A stretch of 64,000 nucleotides of DNA from Ferruginibacter sp. (GCA_013141115.1 JABFRP010000001.1:1-64000); one strand, 5' to 3'. Numbered from the stretch's first letter, positions 33,928 to 44,253 are shown. The notes: generated from the letters alone by a model not told the origin. Numbers and translations are program-made.

Positions 33928-36549
33928 TCATTCCGCATCCTCCTTCTCCTTCAGCCCTTTTATCAAATCCAGCGCTTCAGCTACCACATCGCACATAATG
34001 GTAATTAAGCTACCCGGCTTTGCATTGTCATAAGCAAACATGATGGCTTCTTTTTCATTGTAGATAATGTTAACCGGAATATCTTTTGTTTTGGTTTCAT
34101 TAATACCTTCTACCAAAAGATTTACAATTTCCTCAGCCGTACGGCCACGCAAATGTTTATCCTGCCGTATAATTATCTCATCAAAAGAACGGCCGGAAAT
34201 TCTGCCCAATTCTTTAATATCTTCATCTCTTCTGTCGCCGGTACCGCTGATGATGCCCACTTTAGGTTCTCCATCCATCTTGCCAATAAAATCACAAAGC
34301 AATTCTAAACCTGCAGGGTTGTGTGCAAAATCTACCAAAAATTTAAATTGCTTAAACTGAAACATATTTAACCTGCCGGGTGTTTGTGCAGGCGATGGTA
34401 CAAAGGTTTGCAAGGCCAGTTTAATATCTTCTATAGAAATATCTCTCCAGAAATAAGTAGATAAAACGGCTGGCAGACAGTTCATAATATTATGCGTTGC
34501 CTTACCGCCATAAGTAACCGGCACTTCGGTAACTTTTATTACCCGAATTTTCCAGGTGCCTTTCATGATGCTGATATAGCCATTTTCGTACACTGCCGCA
34601 TATCCGCCTTTTTTACAATGATCAATAATGCGTTTATTATTTTCATCCATGCTAAAAAAAGCAATATTGCAGGTCAACCCATCTTTCATAGCATATACCA
34701 GGTCATCATCGGCATTTAAAATAGCATAACCATGTTTAAAAACAGTTTCAGGCACCACCGCTTTTACTTTCGCCATTTGTTCCATCGAGTCAATGCCACC
34801 CAATCCAATATGATCGGCACTGATGTTGGTAACCACTGCCACATCACAGTTTTGAAATGCCAAACCACTTTTTAAAATACCACCTCTTGCACATTCCAAT
34901 ACTGCAAAATCTACAGTAGGGTCTTTCAATACAAAAGTAGAAGATACCGGCCCGGTACAATCTCCCTTCATCATCATCTGGTTTTGTATATATACGCCAT
35001 CGCTGGTGGTGTACCCAACTTTATACCCAGCCGTTTTTGCAATATGTGCAGTTAAACGTGTGGTAGTGGTTTTACCATTGGTACCTGTAATGGCAATAAT
35101 AGGAATATTGCCTGCGCTGCCTTTTGGAAAAAGCATATCCACCACTGGCTCTGCCACATTACGTGCTAAGCCCACCGAAGGTTCAATATGCATACGGAAA
35201 CCCGGAGCTGCATTTACTTCTAAAATGGCGCCACCATTTTCTGTAACTGGTGTACGCAGGTCGGAAGCCATAATATCAATACCGCAAATATCCAGGCCGA
35301 TAATTTTGGCAATGCGTTCGCACATAAAAATATTGGCAGGGTGTACTTCGTCAGTTACATCTTCACTCGTTCCACCGGTAGAAAGATTGGCGGTTGTTTT
35401 TAATAAAACCAATTCGCCTTTTGGCGGAACGGTTTCCAGGGTGTAATTTTTTTCATCCAGCATTTTCATGGTGCTGCCATCTACAGTAATTTGTGTCAGC
35501 ACTTTTTCATGGCCGTATCCACGCCGTGGGTCTTTATTGGTTTCATCAATTAAATATTGAATGGTATTTACGCCATCACCCACCACGCTGGCCGGTGTAC
35601 GCAATGCCGCACAAATAAATTTATAGTCGATCACTAAAATTCTAAAATCAAAACCAGTAATATATTTTTCAACAATCACACTGCGGCCATAAACCTTAGC
35701 CGCTTCAAAAGCCTTTACTGCCATTTCCCAATCGGTAATATTGGTAGTGTTGCCTTTACCATGATTGCCATCAATGGGTTTTATCACACACGGGTAGCCA
35801 ATGCTGTCAATAGCATCTTTTAATGCTTCTTCTGTTCTTACCACATCGCCTGTAGGAACAGGAATTTCTGCGGCCCCTAATAAATTCTTGGTTTCTTCTT
35901 TATCACAGGCAATGTCCACCGCAATATTTCCTGTAGTACTTGCAATGGTGGCACGTATTCTTTTTTGATGTATACCGTACCCCAGTTGCACCAAACTATG
36001 TTTATTCAAACGAATAAATGGAATACCTCTTTTTGCAGCTTCATCCACAATGCAACCGGTGCTGGGCCCGAGCCTGGTATCTTCTCTTATCTCTCTTAAT
36101 TTTTGAATATCCTCATGTAAATCATAAGGCTCATCAAAAATTAAAGCATGGGCAATACGCACTGCCGCTCTTGCAGCATACACACCGGCATCTTCTTCCA
36201 TATAACTAAAGCATACATAATATTCGCCTTCGTTGCCGGTACCACGGGTGCGGCCAAAGCCAGTGTCCATGCCCGCCAATGTTTGTATTTCCAATGCAAT
36301 ATGTTCAATCACGTGCCCCATCCAGGTGCCTTCGTCCACTCTTTCAAAAAATCCACCACGGTTACCCACACTGCAACGGTGCTCAATTAGCGAAGGCAAT
36401 AAAGCTTCCAGTCTTTCTCTAAAACCGATAATGGCATTGGTAGGCATTTGTTCTTTTTCTTCCAGGTCAAGTTTCATCTGGATGAGTTTGGTGCGGCGTA
36501 CGCTCCAGTAGTTGGGGCCTTTCAATACTTTAATTTCACGAATCTTCAT
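33928..36549 (-). CDS. cphA: cyanophycin synthetase
   Basis: An 873-residue enzyme that polymerises Asp and Arg into cyanophycin using ATP. The N-terminal domain begins IREIKVLKGPNYWS; the ATP-grasp domain spans about 210-480 (PIDGNHGKGNTTNI, EVNAAPGFRMH); the Mur-ligase-like domain follows with P loop ITGTNGKTTTTRL near 490 and DFAHNPAG, GTGDRRDED, RQDKHLRGR near the end. The full-length architecture is intact. Cyanophycinase is nearby on the other strand (38622), giving a complete store-and-use pair. Confidence 0.95.
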   Translation of the reverse strand: MKIREIKVLKGPNYWSVRRTKLIQMKLDLEEKEQMPTNAIIGFRERLEALLPSLIEHRCSVGNRGGFFERVDEGTWMGHVIEHIALEIQTLAGMDTGFGRTRGTGNEGEYYVCFSYMEEDAGVYAARAAVRIAHALIFDEPYDLHEDIQKLREIREDTRLGPSTGCIVDEAAKRGIPFIRLNKHSLVQLGYGIHQKRIRATIASTTGNIAVDIACDKEETKNLLGAAEIPVPTGDVVRTEEALKDAIDSIGYPCVIKPIDGNHGKGNTTNITDWEMAVKAFEAAKVYGRSVIVEKYITGFDFRILVIDYKFICAALRTPASVVGDGVNTIQYLIDETNKDPRRGYGHEKVLTQITVDGSTMKMLDEKNYTLETVPPKGELVLLKTTANLSTGGTSEDVTDEVHPANIFMCERIAKIIGLDICGIDIMASDLRTPVTENGGAILEVNAAPGFRMHIEPSVGLARNVAEPVVDMLFPKGSAGNIPIIAITGTNGKTTTTRLTAHIAKTAGYKVGYTTSDGVYIQNQMMMKGDCTGPVSSTFVLKDPTVDFAVLECARGGILKSGLAFQNCDVAVVTNISADHIGLGGIDSMEQMAKVKAVVPETVFKHGYAILNADDDLVYAMKDGLTCNIAFFSMDENNKRIIDHCKKGGYAAVYENGYISIMKGTWKIRVIKVTEVPVTYGGKATHNIMNCLPAVLSTYFWRDISIEDIKLALQTFVPSPAQTPGRLNMFQFKQFKFLVDFAHNPAGLELLCDFIGKMDGEPKVGIISGTGDRRDEDIKELGRISGRSFDEIIIRQDKHLRGRTAEEIVNLLVEGINETKTKDIPVNIIYNEKEAIMFAYDNAKPGSLITIMCDVVAEALDLIKGLKEKEDAE

Positions 36550-36720
36550 AAATGCAGTTTTGATGCCCCTCCGCCCCTGAAGGGGAACTTTATTATGGAG
36601 AGGATGATGTTATAGTTTTATGCGGAAAATAAATTTCTGTGTTTTTGTGCCTCTATGGCAAAATGGAAATTACCGAAATCATCTTGCTTTACAAAAAACA
36701 AATAAGGGAGGAAGGTTAAA

Positions 36721-36975
36721 TTAGCTGAGCAGCTTATCGTATTCGGCATGTGAGCCGATCCAAAACCATACTATTCCTTCTTCGGCTTCAATGCCCAATG
36801 CCCTGTATCGCAGGCTAACTCTTACTGAATAATACTTTTCAATTTTCTTAAAATGAAGGGAAGGGTGGTTAGGATTTTCTTTCAGCAGGCTGTAATTTTT
36901 ATCGGCATGTTCTTTTATTTCGGCAGGTAGTTTGTCGTAACATTCCCAAAATGAGGGTACTGTAAAATGCTTCAC
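36721..36975 (-). CDS. RelE/HigB-like toxin of a toxin-antitoxin pair
   Basis: An 84-residue RelE-superfamily protein (HPSLHFKKIEKYYSVRVSLRYRALG). Its start overlaps the end of the upstream small gene by 4 bp, typical for antitoxin-toxin operons. This is the second such pair within 5 kb. Confidence 0.78.
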   Translation of the reverse strand: MKHFTVPSFWECYDKLPAEIKEHADKNYSLLKENPNHPSLHFKKIEKYYSVRVSLRYRALGIEAEEGIVWFWIGSHAEYDKLLS

Positions 36976-37172
36976 AGGCTTTTATATTTGCCATTATTAA
37001 AATCATCCAAAGCTTTGTTTGCAAGCCCATCTAATTTTTTATGGGCAATGTCTTTTTCAATTCTAGCATCCCATTTTTCAGTTTCATATTCCCAAAACCA
37101 CTGTCTGAATTTTGCAAAATCATCGTCTGGGAGCTGAGATACTGTCTGCTCTATTTCTGATAAATTTTTCAT
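36972..37172 (-). CDS. antitoxin-like small protein
   Basis: A 66-residue acidic helical protein (EIEQTVSQLPDDDFAKFRQW, then a linker ending FNNGKYKSL) upstream of and overlapping the RelE-like toxin. No clear DNA-binding fold. Confidence 0.72.
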   Translation of the reverse strand: MKNLSEIEQTVSQLPDDDFAKFRQWFWEYETEKWDARIEKDIAHKKLDGLANKALDDFNNGKYKSL

Positions 37173-37242
37173 TTTGTTTTTGTTTATATAAAGATATATT
37201 TTTTTAGGCCTATGTAAAAATTCTTTTGCCTAAATTAGCATT

Positions 37243-38532
37243 ATGGCAAACCGTCGTTCTTTCCTCAATAAAATAGGATTATTATCCGCTTCAGCATTGT
37301 CTGCAAATGTTTTTCAGCCGGCATGGAGCCGTAATTTAAAAGCTGCTTTAAAAGATGCGGAGAATATTGCTCCCGGCGATTTAGCTAGTGATGATGAATT
37401 TTGGTATTATGTACAGCAATCGTATACCATTGCGTCTAATTTTATCAACTTAAATAATGGCGGTGTATCGCCAGCACCTAAAGTAGTAGCTGATGCCATG
37501 AAAAGATATTATGACATCAGCAACGAAGCGCCCAGTTATTTTATGTGGCGGGTTATTGACCAGGGCAGAGAACCCCTAAGGAAAAATTTAGCACAATTAG
37601 CGGGTTGCGATAAAGAAGAAATTGCACTGCTGCGTAATGCATCCGAGGCACTGGAAGCCGTGATATTTGGAATTGATTTAAAGGCAGGCGATGAAGTGGT
37701 GCTGACCAAACAGGATTACCCCAACATGATAGGTGCATGGAAACAAAGAGAAAAAAGAGAAGGCATAAAACTGGTTTGGATAAATTTAGAACTGCCCAGC
37801 GAAGACGAAACTTATTTGGTAAAACAATATACCGATGCCTTTACTACAAAAACCAAAGTAGTGCAAATAACCCACATGATAAACTGGATAGGACAAAAAA
37901 TGCCAGTAAAAAAAATAGCCGATGCGGCAAAGAAAAAAGGTATTGATGTATTGGTAGACGGCGCTCATACTTTTGCACAATTTGAATTTTTAATTCCGGA
38001 ATTGAACTGCGATTATTTTGGCACCAGCTTACACAAATGGCTGGGAGCACCCATTGGTACAGGCTTGTTGTATATCCGCAAAGAAAAGATAAAAGACGTA
38101 TGGCCATTGTTTGGCGGTGTAGAAAAAGAAGAAGATAATATCCGTAAGTTTGAACATACCGGCACCAGGCCATTTTATATTGAACAGGCTACAGATAAAG
38201 CCATCGATTTTTTTGATATGATAGGTGCTAAACGTAAAGAAGAAAGATTGTTGTACTTAAAAAATTACTGGATGGAAAGGGTGCAACATATTCCTAAAGT
38301 AAAGTTGCATACCTCCTTTAAAAAAGAATTTGGTTGTGCTATTGGTTTGGTAAGTGTGGAAGGTAAAACTCCACAGGAATTAGACCGTTATTTATTTGAG
38401 CAATACAAAGTGCATGTAGTAGGTATCAATTGGGAAAATATAAATGGTGTAAGAATTACACCCAATGTATATACCACTACAAAAAATTTAGACCGGCTGG
38501 TGGAAGGGATCAGCAATTTTGCAAAGGGGTAA
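37243..38532 (+). CDS. PLP-dependent class V aminotransferase, isopenicillin-N-epimerase-like
   Basis: A 429-residue exported protein. The N-terminal NRRSFLNKIGLLSASALSAN resembles a twin-arginine signal. The fold-type I core has NLNNGGVSPAP, LLRNASEALEAV, DVLVDGAHTFAQFEF and the PLP lysine in TSLHKWLGAPIGTGLLY. The group includes cysteine-desulfurase-like and epimerase-like enzymes; the substrate is unknown. It lies just before cyanophycinase, which may suggest use of Asp/Arg products. Confidence 0.85.
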   Translation: MANRRSFLNKIGLLSASALSANVFQPAWSRNLKAALKDAENIAPGDLASDDEFWYYVQQSYTIASNFINLNNGGVSPAPKVVADAMKRYYDISNEAPSYFMWRVIDQGREPLRKNLAQLAGCDKEEIALLRNASEALEAVIFGIDLKAGDEVVLTKQDYPNMIGAWKQREKREGIKLVWINLELPSEDETYLVKQYTDAFTTKTKVVQITHMINWIGQKMPVKKIADAAKKKGIDVLVDGAHTFAQFEFLIPELNCDYFGTSLHKWLGAPIGTGLLYIRKEKIKDVWPLFGGVEKEEDNIRKFEHTGTRPFYIEQATDKAIDFFDMIGAKRKEERLLYLKNYWMERVQHIPKVKLHTSFKKEFGCAIGLVSVEGKTPQELDRYLFEQYKVHVVGINWENINGVRITPNVYTTTKNLDRLVEGISNFAKG

Positions 38533-38591
38533 TTGTGCTGTAATCAACAGCAGTTAATAAGTAATACACAAGCATAAAACACGATTTCCCT

Positions 38592-38599
38592 TATTTTTG
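38592..38599 (+). promoter_or_regulatory. -7 box of cphB
   Basis: TATTTTTG matches TAnnTTTG and lies 22 bases before the cyanophycinase ATG. Confidence 0.45.
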
Positions 38600-38621
38600 C
38601 GTTAATATCAAAAAGGACTAA

Positions 38622-39515
38622 ATGCAATTTGCAAAAGGAAAATTAATTGCGATTGGTGGCGCAGAGGATAAAGGGACAGCATTGGATAAAGATGATTTTC
38701 ACCGCCACAACCTCAATTTTTTTGAATTAGGTATACTCCGCAGAATTGTGGAGGAAGCCGGCGGCCCCCTCAGCCGTATAGAAGTGATCACTACAGCCAG
38801 TACCATTCCCTACGAAGTGGGCGATAATTACCTGGATGCTTTTGGTAAAATTGGTTGTACTAATATTGGCCTGATGCATATCCGCAACCGTGCTGATACC
38901 AATGATGCGGATTATTTACAAAGAATTAAAGTATGTGATGCTGTAATGTTTAGCGGTGGTAATCAATTGCGGCTGAGCGTAACTGATGGCGGCACCGAAT
39001 TTTTATCTATTATAAAACGACGTTACCAGGAAGAAAATTTTGTGGTAGCAGGCACTTCAGCCGGTGCAATGGCCATGAGCAATACCATGATATATGAAGG
39101 CAATGCGGCCAGGGCACATTTAAAAGGCGAAGTAAAAATGACCACCGGCCTGGGCTTTCTGGACTCTGTAATAATTGATTCTCATTTTGAAAAACGTGGC
39201 AGGTTTGGCAGATTAGCACAGGCAGTAGCCTGCAATCCCAGTTGTATTGGTATTGGTTTGGGAGAAGATACCGGAATGCTGATAACAGAAGGTAATAAAA
39301 TGGAAGCCATTGGAAGCGGCTGTGTAATTATTATAGATGGCCACGATGTTAGCTTTAGCAATATTGCCGATATACCCGATGGCAACCCTTTTAGCCTGGA
39401 AAACCTTAAAGTGCATATTTGTGAAAAAGGGAATGGTTATTTAGTTAAAGAAAGGAAATTTATTCCCGAAGTAACCGAAGGCGCTGTTATAAAAAAGCAG
39501 GTGCATGTAGAATAA
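38622..39515 (+). CDS. cphB: cyanophycinase
   Basis: A 297-residue serine exopeptidase of family S51 that cleaves cyanophycin to beta-Asp-Arg dipeptides. IAIGGAED begins the core; the nucleophile Ser146 is in VAGTSAGAMAM; DSHFEKRGRFGRL and GLGEDTGMLI are conserved. No signal peptide, so it is cytoplasmic like CphA. A promoter lies just upstream and a strong terminator just after the gene, so it is transcribed alone. Confidence 0.95.
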   Translation: MQFAKGKLIAIGGAEDKGTALDKDDFHRHNLNFFELGILRRIVEEAGGPLSRIEVITTASTIPYEVGDNYLDAFGKIGCTNIGLMHIRNRADTNDADYLQRIKVCDAVMFSGGNQLRLSVTDGGTEFLSIIKRRYQEENFVVAGTSAGAMAMSNTMIYEGNAARAHLKGEVKMTTGLGFLDSVIIDSHFEKRGRFGRLAQAVACNPSCIGIGLGEDTGMLITEGNKMEAIGSGCVIIIDGHDVSFSNIADIPDGNPFSLENLKVHICEKGNGYLVKERKFIPEVTEGAVIKKQVHVE

Positions 39516-39538
39516 AATACCGTTTATATAAAATATTG

Positions 39539-39566
39539 AGCATACCTCATTGGGGTATGCTTTTTT
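39539..39566 (+). terminator. rho-independent terminator after cphB
   Basis: Stem AGCATACC/GGTATGCT with a short loop and six T. Confidence 0.85.
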
Positions 39567-39656
39567 ATTGAAATAAAATATAACTTGTTAGCATCATCGC
39601 ACCCTTTGCAACGCTTCTTCCGCCCCTGCCATTTTTTAAACCTTAAAATACTTGTT

Positions 39657-41597
39657 ATGAAATTTTTTCAAAAAAAATTATTGTATTTGTTTGCTATCTG
39701 CACTGTAACTATTTTTTCCTGTAACAGCAACGATCAAACTGTAGCTACAGAAGAAAAACCACCGCTTATTGCTATAGAAGATTTTTTTAAAAATGCAGAT
39801 AAAAGCAGTTGGCAAATTTCTCCTGATGGCGAATATATTTCTTATCGTTCGCCTTATAAAGGCCACACCAATGTATTTGTAAGAAAAATCAGTGATACCA
39901 ATGCTATGCCGGTTACATTTGACACCGTGAGAAATATCAGCCAGTACCAATGGAAAGGTAACCGCATACTGTATTTGCAGGATATTGGCGGGGATGAAAA
40001 TTTTCAGTTATTTTCTGTATCAATTGATGGGAAAGATCAGAAGGCATTAACCCCTTTTGCAAAAGTACGCACCATGATATTGAACGACCTGCGTTATGTA
40101 CCCGGCAAAGAAAAAGAAGTAATGATTGGTATGAATAAAAGAGATGCCCGTTTTTTTGATCCGTACAGCATTAATATTGAAACCGGCGAAATGAAAGTAC
40201 TGTATCAAAATGATAAGAACTACGATAGCTGGTTTACCGATCATAATGGCATAATCAGGATTGCAACTAAAACGGATGGTGTAAACACAACCTTCTTTCA
40301 CCGGGCTTCCGAAGCAGTTCCATTTGATTCTTTATTAACTACTAATTACAAAGAATCTTTCGCCCCTAATCTTTTCACTTTTGATAATAAAAATATTTAT
40401 GCCACCAGTAATATAGGCAGGGATAAATCAGCCGTGGTGGAATATGATCTTGCCGCTAAGAAAGAAATAAAGGAGATCTATATCAATCCTGATAACGATG
40501 TAGATGGCCTAAGCTATTCACCCAAGAGAAAAGTGCTGGAGTATGCGTACTATACCTCATGGAAAAGTGAAGAGCATTTTTTAGATAAAGAAACGGAAGC
40601 AGATTATAACAAGATGAAAGAAAAATTTAAAGGGTACGAAGTAAGCATTTACGGCAGCAATAATGATGAAGATAAATTTATTGTATGGACGGGTAATGAT
40701 AAGCTACCTGCAAAATTTTATTTCTACGACAAAAAAACAGGTGAAACAAAATTTCTTGCTGCATCAAGGCCATGGTTAAAAGAAGAAGATATGGCTGCAA
40801 TGAAACCCATCGTATACAAATCAAGAGATGGATTAACCATTCATGGCTACCTTACTTTACCCAAAGGAGTGGAAGCAAAAAATTTACCTGTGGTTATCAA
40901 TCCGCATGGCGGGCCATGGGCAAGGGATGGTTGGGGATTTAATAACGAAGCCCAGTTTTTAGTCAACCGTGGTTATGCGGTACTGCAAATGAATTTCAGG
41001 GGTTCTACCGGTTATGGAAAAGAGTTTTGGTTAAAGGGTAGTAAACAATGGGGTAAAACCATGCAGGATGATATTAGCGACGGCGTGCAATATTTAATTA
41101 AAGAAGGTATTGCCGATCCTAAAAGAGTAGCTATTTATGGCGGTAGCTACGGTGGCTATGCAACACTGGCTGGTATAACTTTTACACCCGATCTGTATTG
41201 CTGTGCGGTGGATTATGTAGGGGTATCTAATATGTTTACATTTATGAAAACCATACCACCCTATTGGGAGCCATATAAAGCCATGTTTTACGAATTAGTG
41301 GGAGATCCTAAAAAAGACAGTGCTTTGTTAGCTGCAGCGTCACCGGTTTTTGCAGCAGATAAAATAAAAGTGCCGTTGTTTATTGCACAAGGTGCCAACG
41401 ACCCCCGTGTAAACAAAGCCGAAAGCGACCAGATGGTGGAGGCATTAAAGAAAAGAGGAGTAGAAGTGGAGTATATGGTTAAAAATGATGAAGGGCACGG
41501 TTTTGCCAATGAAAATAACCGGATAGATTTTTACAAGGCCATGGATAAATTTTTTGCAAAACATTTAGCGCCGCCCAAACCGGCAGTAAAACAATAA
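39657..41597 (+). CDS. S9-family prolyl-oligopeptidase-like lipoprotein
   Basis: A 646-residue serine peptidase. Signal with lipobox FSC (about residues 1-21), beta-propeller region (about 40-370), then an alpha/beta hydrolase with HGYLTLPKG, NPHGGPWARDGWG, nucleophile Ser497 (GGSYGGYATL), Asp in QGANDPRVNKAESD and His in DEGHGFANE. It trims peptides in the periplasm or at the surface. ATG 39657 is chosen because the longer frame lacks a signal at its start. Confidence 0.92.
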   Translation: MKFFQKKLLYLFAICTVTIFSCNSNDQTVATEEKPPLIAIEDFFKNADKSSWQISPDGEYISYRSPYKGHTNVFVRKISDTNAMPVTFDTVRNISQYQWKGNRILYLQDIGGDENFQLFSVSIDGKDQKALTPFAKVRTMILNDLRYVPGKEKEVMIGMNKRDARFFDPYSINIETGEMKVLYQNDKNYDSWFTDHNGIIRIATKTDGVNTTFFHRASEAVPFDSLLTTNYKESFAPNLFTFDNKNIYATSNIGRDKSAVVEYDLAAKKEIKEIYINPDNDVDGLSYSPKRKVLEYAYYTSWKSEEHFLDKETEADYNKMKEKFKGYEVSIYGSNNDEDKFIVWTGNDKLPAKFYFYDKKTGETKFLAASRPWLKEEDMAAMKPIVYKSRDGLTIHGYLTLPKGVEAKNLPVVINPHGGPWARDGWGFNNEAQFLVNRGYAVLQMNFRGSTGYGKEFWLKGSKQWGKTMQDDISDGVQYLIKEGIADPKRVAIYGGSYGGYATLAGITFTPDLYCCAVDYVGVSNMFTFMKTIPPYWEPYKAMFYELVGDPKKDSALLAAASPVFAADKIKVPLFIAQGANDPRVNKAESDQMVEALKKRGVEVEYMVKNDEGHGFANENNRIDFYKAMDKFFAKHLAPPKPAVKQ

Positions 41598-41610
41598 TTT
41601 TAAATTTTTA

Positions 41611-41651
41611 TATCAATGCAGCCTGTTAAAAACACGCTGCATTGATATTTT
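41611..41651. terminator. hairpin terminator between convergent genes
   Basis: Perfect 12-bp stem (TATCAATGCAGC 41611-41622 and complement 41636-41647) followed by T-rich sequence. It can serve the peptidase gene and the convergent membrane protein gene. Confidence 0.7.
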
Positions 41652-41665
41652 GATGATTAGCTGGA

Positions 41666-42277
41666 TCAGACATAAACAATTTCAACTGGCCTCAATTGCA
41701 GGTTTTTGTAAATGAAATATGCACACACCAAACCAATACCAATGCCCACTGCTAAAGTACCTTGTGTGCCTAAAGTTTCGGCAAGCCATGCAAACAGTTT
41801 TTTGTACAACGATTTTCTGCCGCTTGTATTTACCTCACCTCCCATTTCAATTATTTGTGCATCTTCATAAACAATAAAGCTTAATAATGCAGTTATTCCT
41901 AAACCTATCAAAGGCGAACTGATTGCCTTAAGCAAACTCACTTGTTGCGAAGTGGCAGTCATCTTTCTGGGTTTTGAAACAGCAATTATAAATTGTTCCT
42001 GCTCAGCCTCTGTTTCAAATACCAATGGCAATTCTGTTACTTTATCTTTTTTAGGATAGGTAATAGTTACTGTTTTGGCTTCTTTTTCGGGGTGTACTAT
42101 CTTGCTGATATCAAGTACGGATATTTCCAACCGCTCTTTCAGCAATCCCTTTTCACTAAATTTTTCTAAAAATTCTTCGGGGCTGTTATAAGATTTATTT
42201 ACCAGCATAATATTGTTGCCGGTAAGTAGTAAGGTTTTCCATGTTTTTTCGTTTTGCAGTTTAAAGAGTTGGTCCAT
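41666..42277 (-). CDS. membrane protein of unknown function
   Basis: A 203-residue protein: a soluble N-terminal part (about 1-105, PH-like in feel) and two C-terminal hydrophobic segments (LLKAISSPLIGLGITALLSF and TLAVGIGIGLVCAYFIY). No family recognised. Confidence 0.7.
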   Translation of the reverse strand: MDQLFKLQNEKTWKTLLLTGNNIMLVNKSYNSPEEFLEKFSEKGLLKERLEISVLDISKIVHPEKEAKTVTITYPKKDKVTELPLVFETEAEQEQFIIAVSKPRKMTATSQQVSLLKAISSPLIGLGITALLSFIVYEDAQIIEMGGEVNTSGRKSLYKKLFAWLAETLGTQGTLAVGIGIGLVCAYFIYKNLQLRPVEIVYV

Positions 42278-42390
42278 AGCTGGTGGTTATTTTTATTTGT
42301 AAATATAAGCGATTCATAAAACGACTGAAATACAAAAGCAGGTTTTTTCTGTTTGCTTTTGTTTTATATTGCAATTCTAATTATTTTTTT

Positions 42391-43059
42391 ATGAAAAAGA
42401 TTACATCACTAATTATACTGGCAACAATGGTATTGGCATTTACTTCGCCCAAAAAAACTAAAGTAATTTTCTTTGGTGATTCTATTACGCAGGCAGGCGT
42501 AAACCCCGGCGGATACATTATGCGGATAGACAGTATGTGTGCTAAAGAAGGCCTGAAGGAGAATTTTGAATTTACCGGAGCTGGTATTGGGGGTAATAAA
42601 ATTTACGATCTGTATTTGCGTATGGAAGAGGATGTACTGGCAAAAAATCCGGATATGGTTTTTATTTATGTGGGTGTAAACGATGTATGGCATAAAGCCA
42701 CATCGGGCACCGGAACTGATGCCGATAAATTTGAAAAATTTTATGCAGCTGTTATAAAAAAATTAAATGACAAAAATATTAAAGTAGTGTTATGTACGCC
42801 GGCAACAATAGGCGAGAAGAATGATTTTAGTAATCAACAGGATGGGGATTTAAATCAGTACAGTAAAATTATACGTGGGCTGGCCGTTAAAAATAATTTG
42901 CCGGTGGTAGATTTAAGAAAAATATTTTTCGAGTACAATCTTAAAAATAATCCTGAAAATAAAACCAAAGGTATTCTTACTACAGATGGAGTGCATTTAA
43001 ATGCAGCCGGTAATCAACTGGTGGCTGATGAAATGTGGAAATTGATAAAAGGAAATTAA
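42391..43059 (+). CDS. SGNH/GDSL-family hydrolase
   Basis: A 222-residue secreted esterase-like protein. ATG 42391 gives a signal peptide (MKKITSLIILATMVLAF). SGNH blocks: nucleophile Ser in FFGDSITQ, Gly in GAGIGGNK, Asn in VGVNDVWH, and Asp/His in TTDGVHLNAAG. Substrates of the family are lipids or acetylated glycans. The upstream in-frame extension is basic and unlikely to be translated. Confidence 0.9.
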   Translation: MKKITSLIILATMVLAFTSPKKTKVIFFGDSITQAGVNPGGYIMRIDSMCAKEGLKENFEFTGAGIGGNKIYDLYLRMEEDVLAKNPDMVFIYVGVNDVWHKATSGTGTDADKFEKFYAAVIKKLNDKNIKVVLCTPATIGEKNDFSNQQDGDLNQYSKIIRGLAVKNNLPVVDLRKIFFEYNLKNNPENKTKGILTTDGVHLNAAGNQLVADEMWKLIKGN

Positions 43060-44192
43060 CTGGTTCGGGTATTGGAGCTGGCCACTGTGGTAAACCGCAT
43101 TTTTATTTTTAAAAATGGCTTTTCCAGATATTGGTAAGATAACCACGAAACTATTATGGTTACGCCGGTTACAAATGAATATACTACGGCATATTTTAGT
43201 ACAGGTGGTAACGCAATATCTTTCAATAGCATAACCGAAAAAAATATTACCAGCGGATGGATAACATACATGCCGTAGGATATCTTACCTAAAAAATCAC
43301 AGATCTTAATATCAAGATTGACCAACCGGTTCTTTACTGTTATCTGTCCAATAATAAGTGCAACAGTCACCACGCTCACAATTTCATGGTCAATTACTGA
43401 TGCAATATGAAAAACATTAGTAAGTAAAAGCAGTACCACCAACCAGCCTGCGGCCTGTGCTATTTTTGAACCGAAGATTTTTAAAAATAATGCATGGCCG
43501 TTGTAATAATAAATAGCCCCCAGGCTGCCAATAAGCATACAATCAAATCGTATTACATTAAAGCTGGCCGCTACAATACTGTGCATAAAGAAAAAGTGAA
43601 AGAAACATTTTAATGCAATAAAAATTACAATAAAGGCAATCACAAAAAAAGCCAGTCTGCGTTTAATTTTCTTTACCACCCATGGCCAGAATAAATAATA
43701 TTGCTCCTCAACACCCAGCGACCAGTAGTGGCGTAAAAAAGGCAATGTAGTTTCGGCTATATGCGGAATGTTTTCCAATATAAACGGCACATTGGCTGCA
43801 AAAAATATATAGCTCAACAGTACTGTGCCATTAAAGCGCATGCCAAAATAAAAAATGATGATGAGTACGGCAATAAGATACAGGTAATACAATGGCCATA
43901 TCCTTAGTATGCGACGGAGATAAAAGTTTTTGATATTTATTTCCTGTTGCTTTTTTTCGGCCAGCAATAAATAGGTAATTAAAAAACCACTTAAACAAAA
44001 AAAGATGGTAACGCCAAAACCTGCCATGGCAAAGCCTTTTGGTGTGCCATCGGCAAGGGTGCCAAAAATAAAGGGGCTTAAATTAAATTCAGCAAAATTC
44101 CGGGTAAGATGAAAAACCACTACCGATAAAGCAGCCAATGCCCGTAAACCGTTTAACCCCGGAAAGTAAATTGGTTTATTGCTGCTGCTCAT
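43056..44192 (-). CDS. acyltransferase 3 family (OafA-like) membrane protein
   Basis: A 378-residue integral membrane O-acyltransferase: LNGLRALAALSVVVFH at the start with the conserved Arg and His, GFGVTIFFCLSGFLIT, RRILRIWPLYYLYL and YWSLGVEEQYYLFWP. About ten helices. It acetylates sugars of surface polymers. A paralogue is at 52147-53280. It overlaps the convergent SGNH hydrolase by 4 bp. Confidence 0.92.
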   Translation of the reverse strand: MSSSNKPIYFPGLNGLRALAALSVVVFHLTRNFAEFNLSPFIFGTLADGTPKGFAMAGFGVTIFFCLSGFLITYLLLAEKKQQEINIKNFYLRRILRIWPLYYLYLIAVLIIIFYFGMRFNGTVLLSYIFFAANVPFILENIPHIAETTLPFLRHYWSLGVEEQYYLFWPWVVKKIKRRLAFFVIAFIVIFIALKCFFHFFFMHSIVAASFNVIRFDCMLIGSLGAIYYYNGHALFLKIFGSKIAQAAGWLVVLLLLTNVFHIASVIDHEIVSVVTVALIIGQITVKNRLVNLDIKICDFLGKISYGMYVIHPLVIFFSVMLLKDIALPPVLKYAVVYSFVTGVTIIVSWLSYQYLEKPFLKIKMRFTTVASSNTRTS

Positions 44193-44253
44193 TAAAATAG
44201 ATTGATGGTTTATGATGCGTTATTAGAAAAGTTGTAAACGACTTTGCATTATT

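Noticed and set aside
34067..36511. Several plus-strand open frames of 60-146 residues
   Set aside because: All are shadows inside cyanophycin synthetase on the minus strand.
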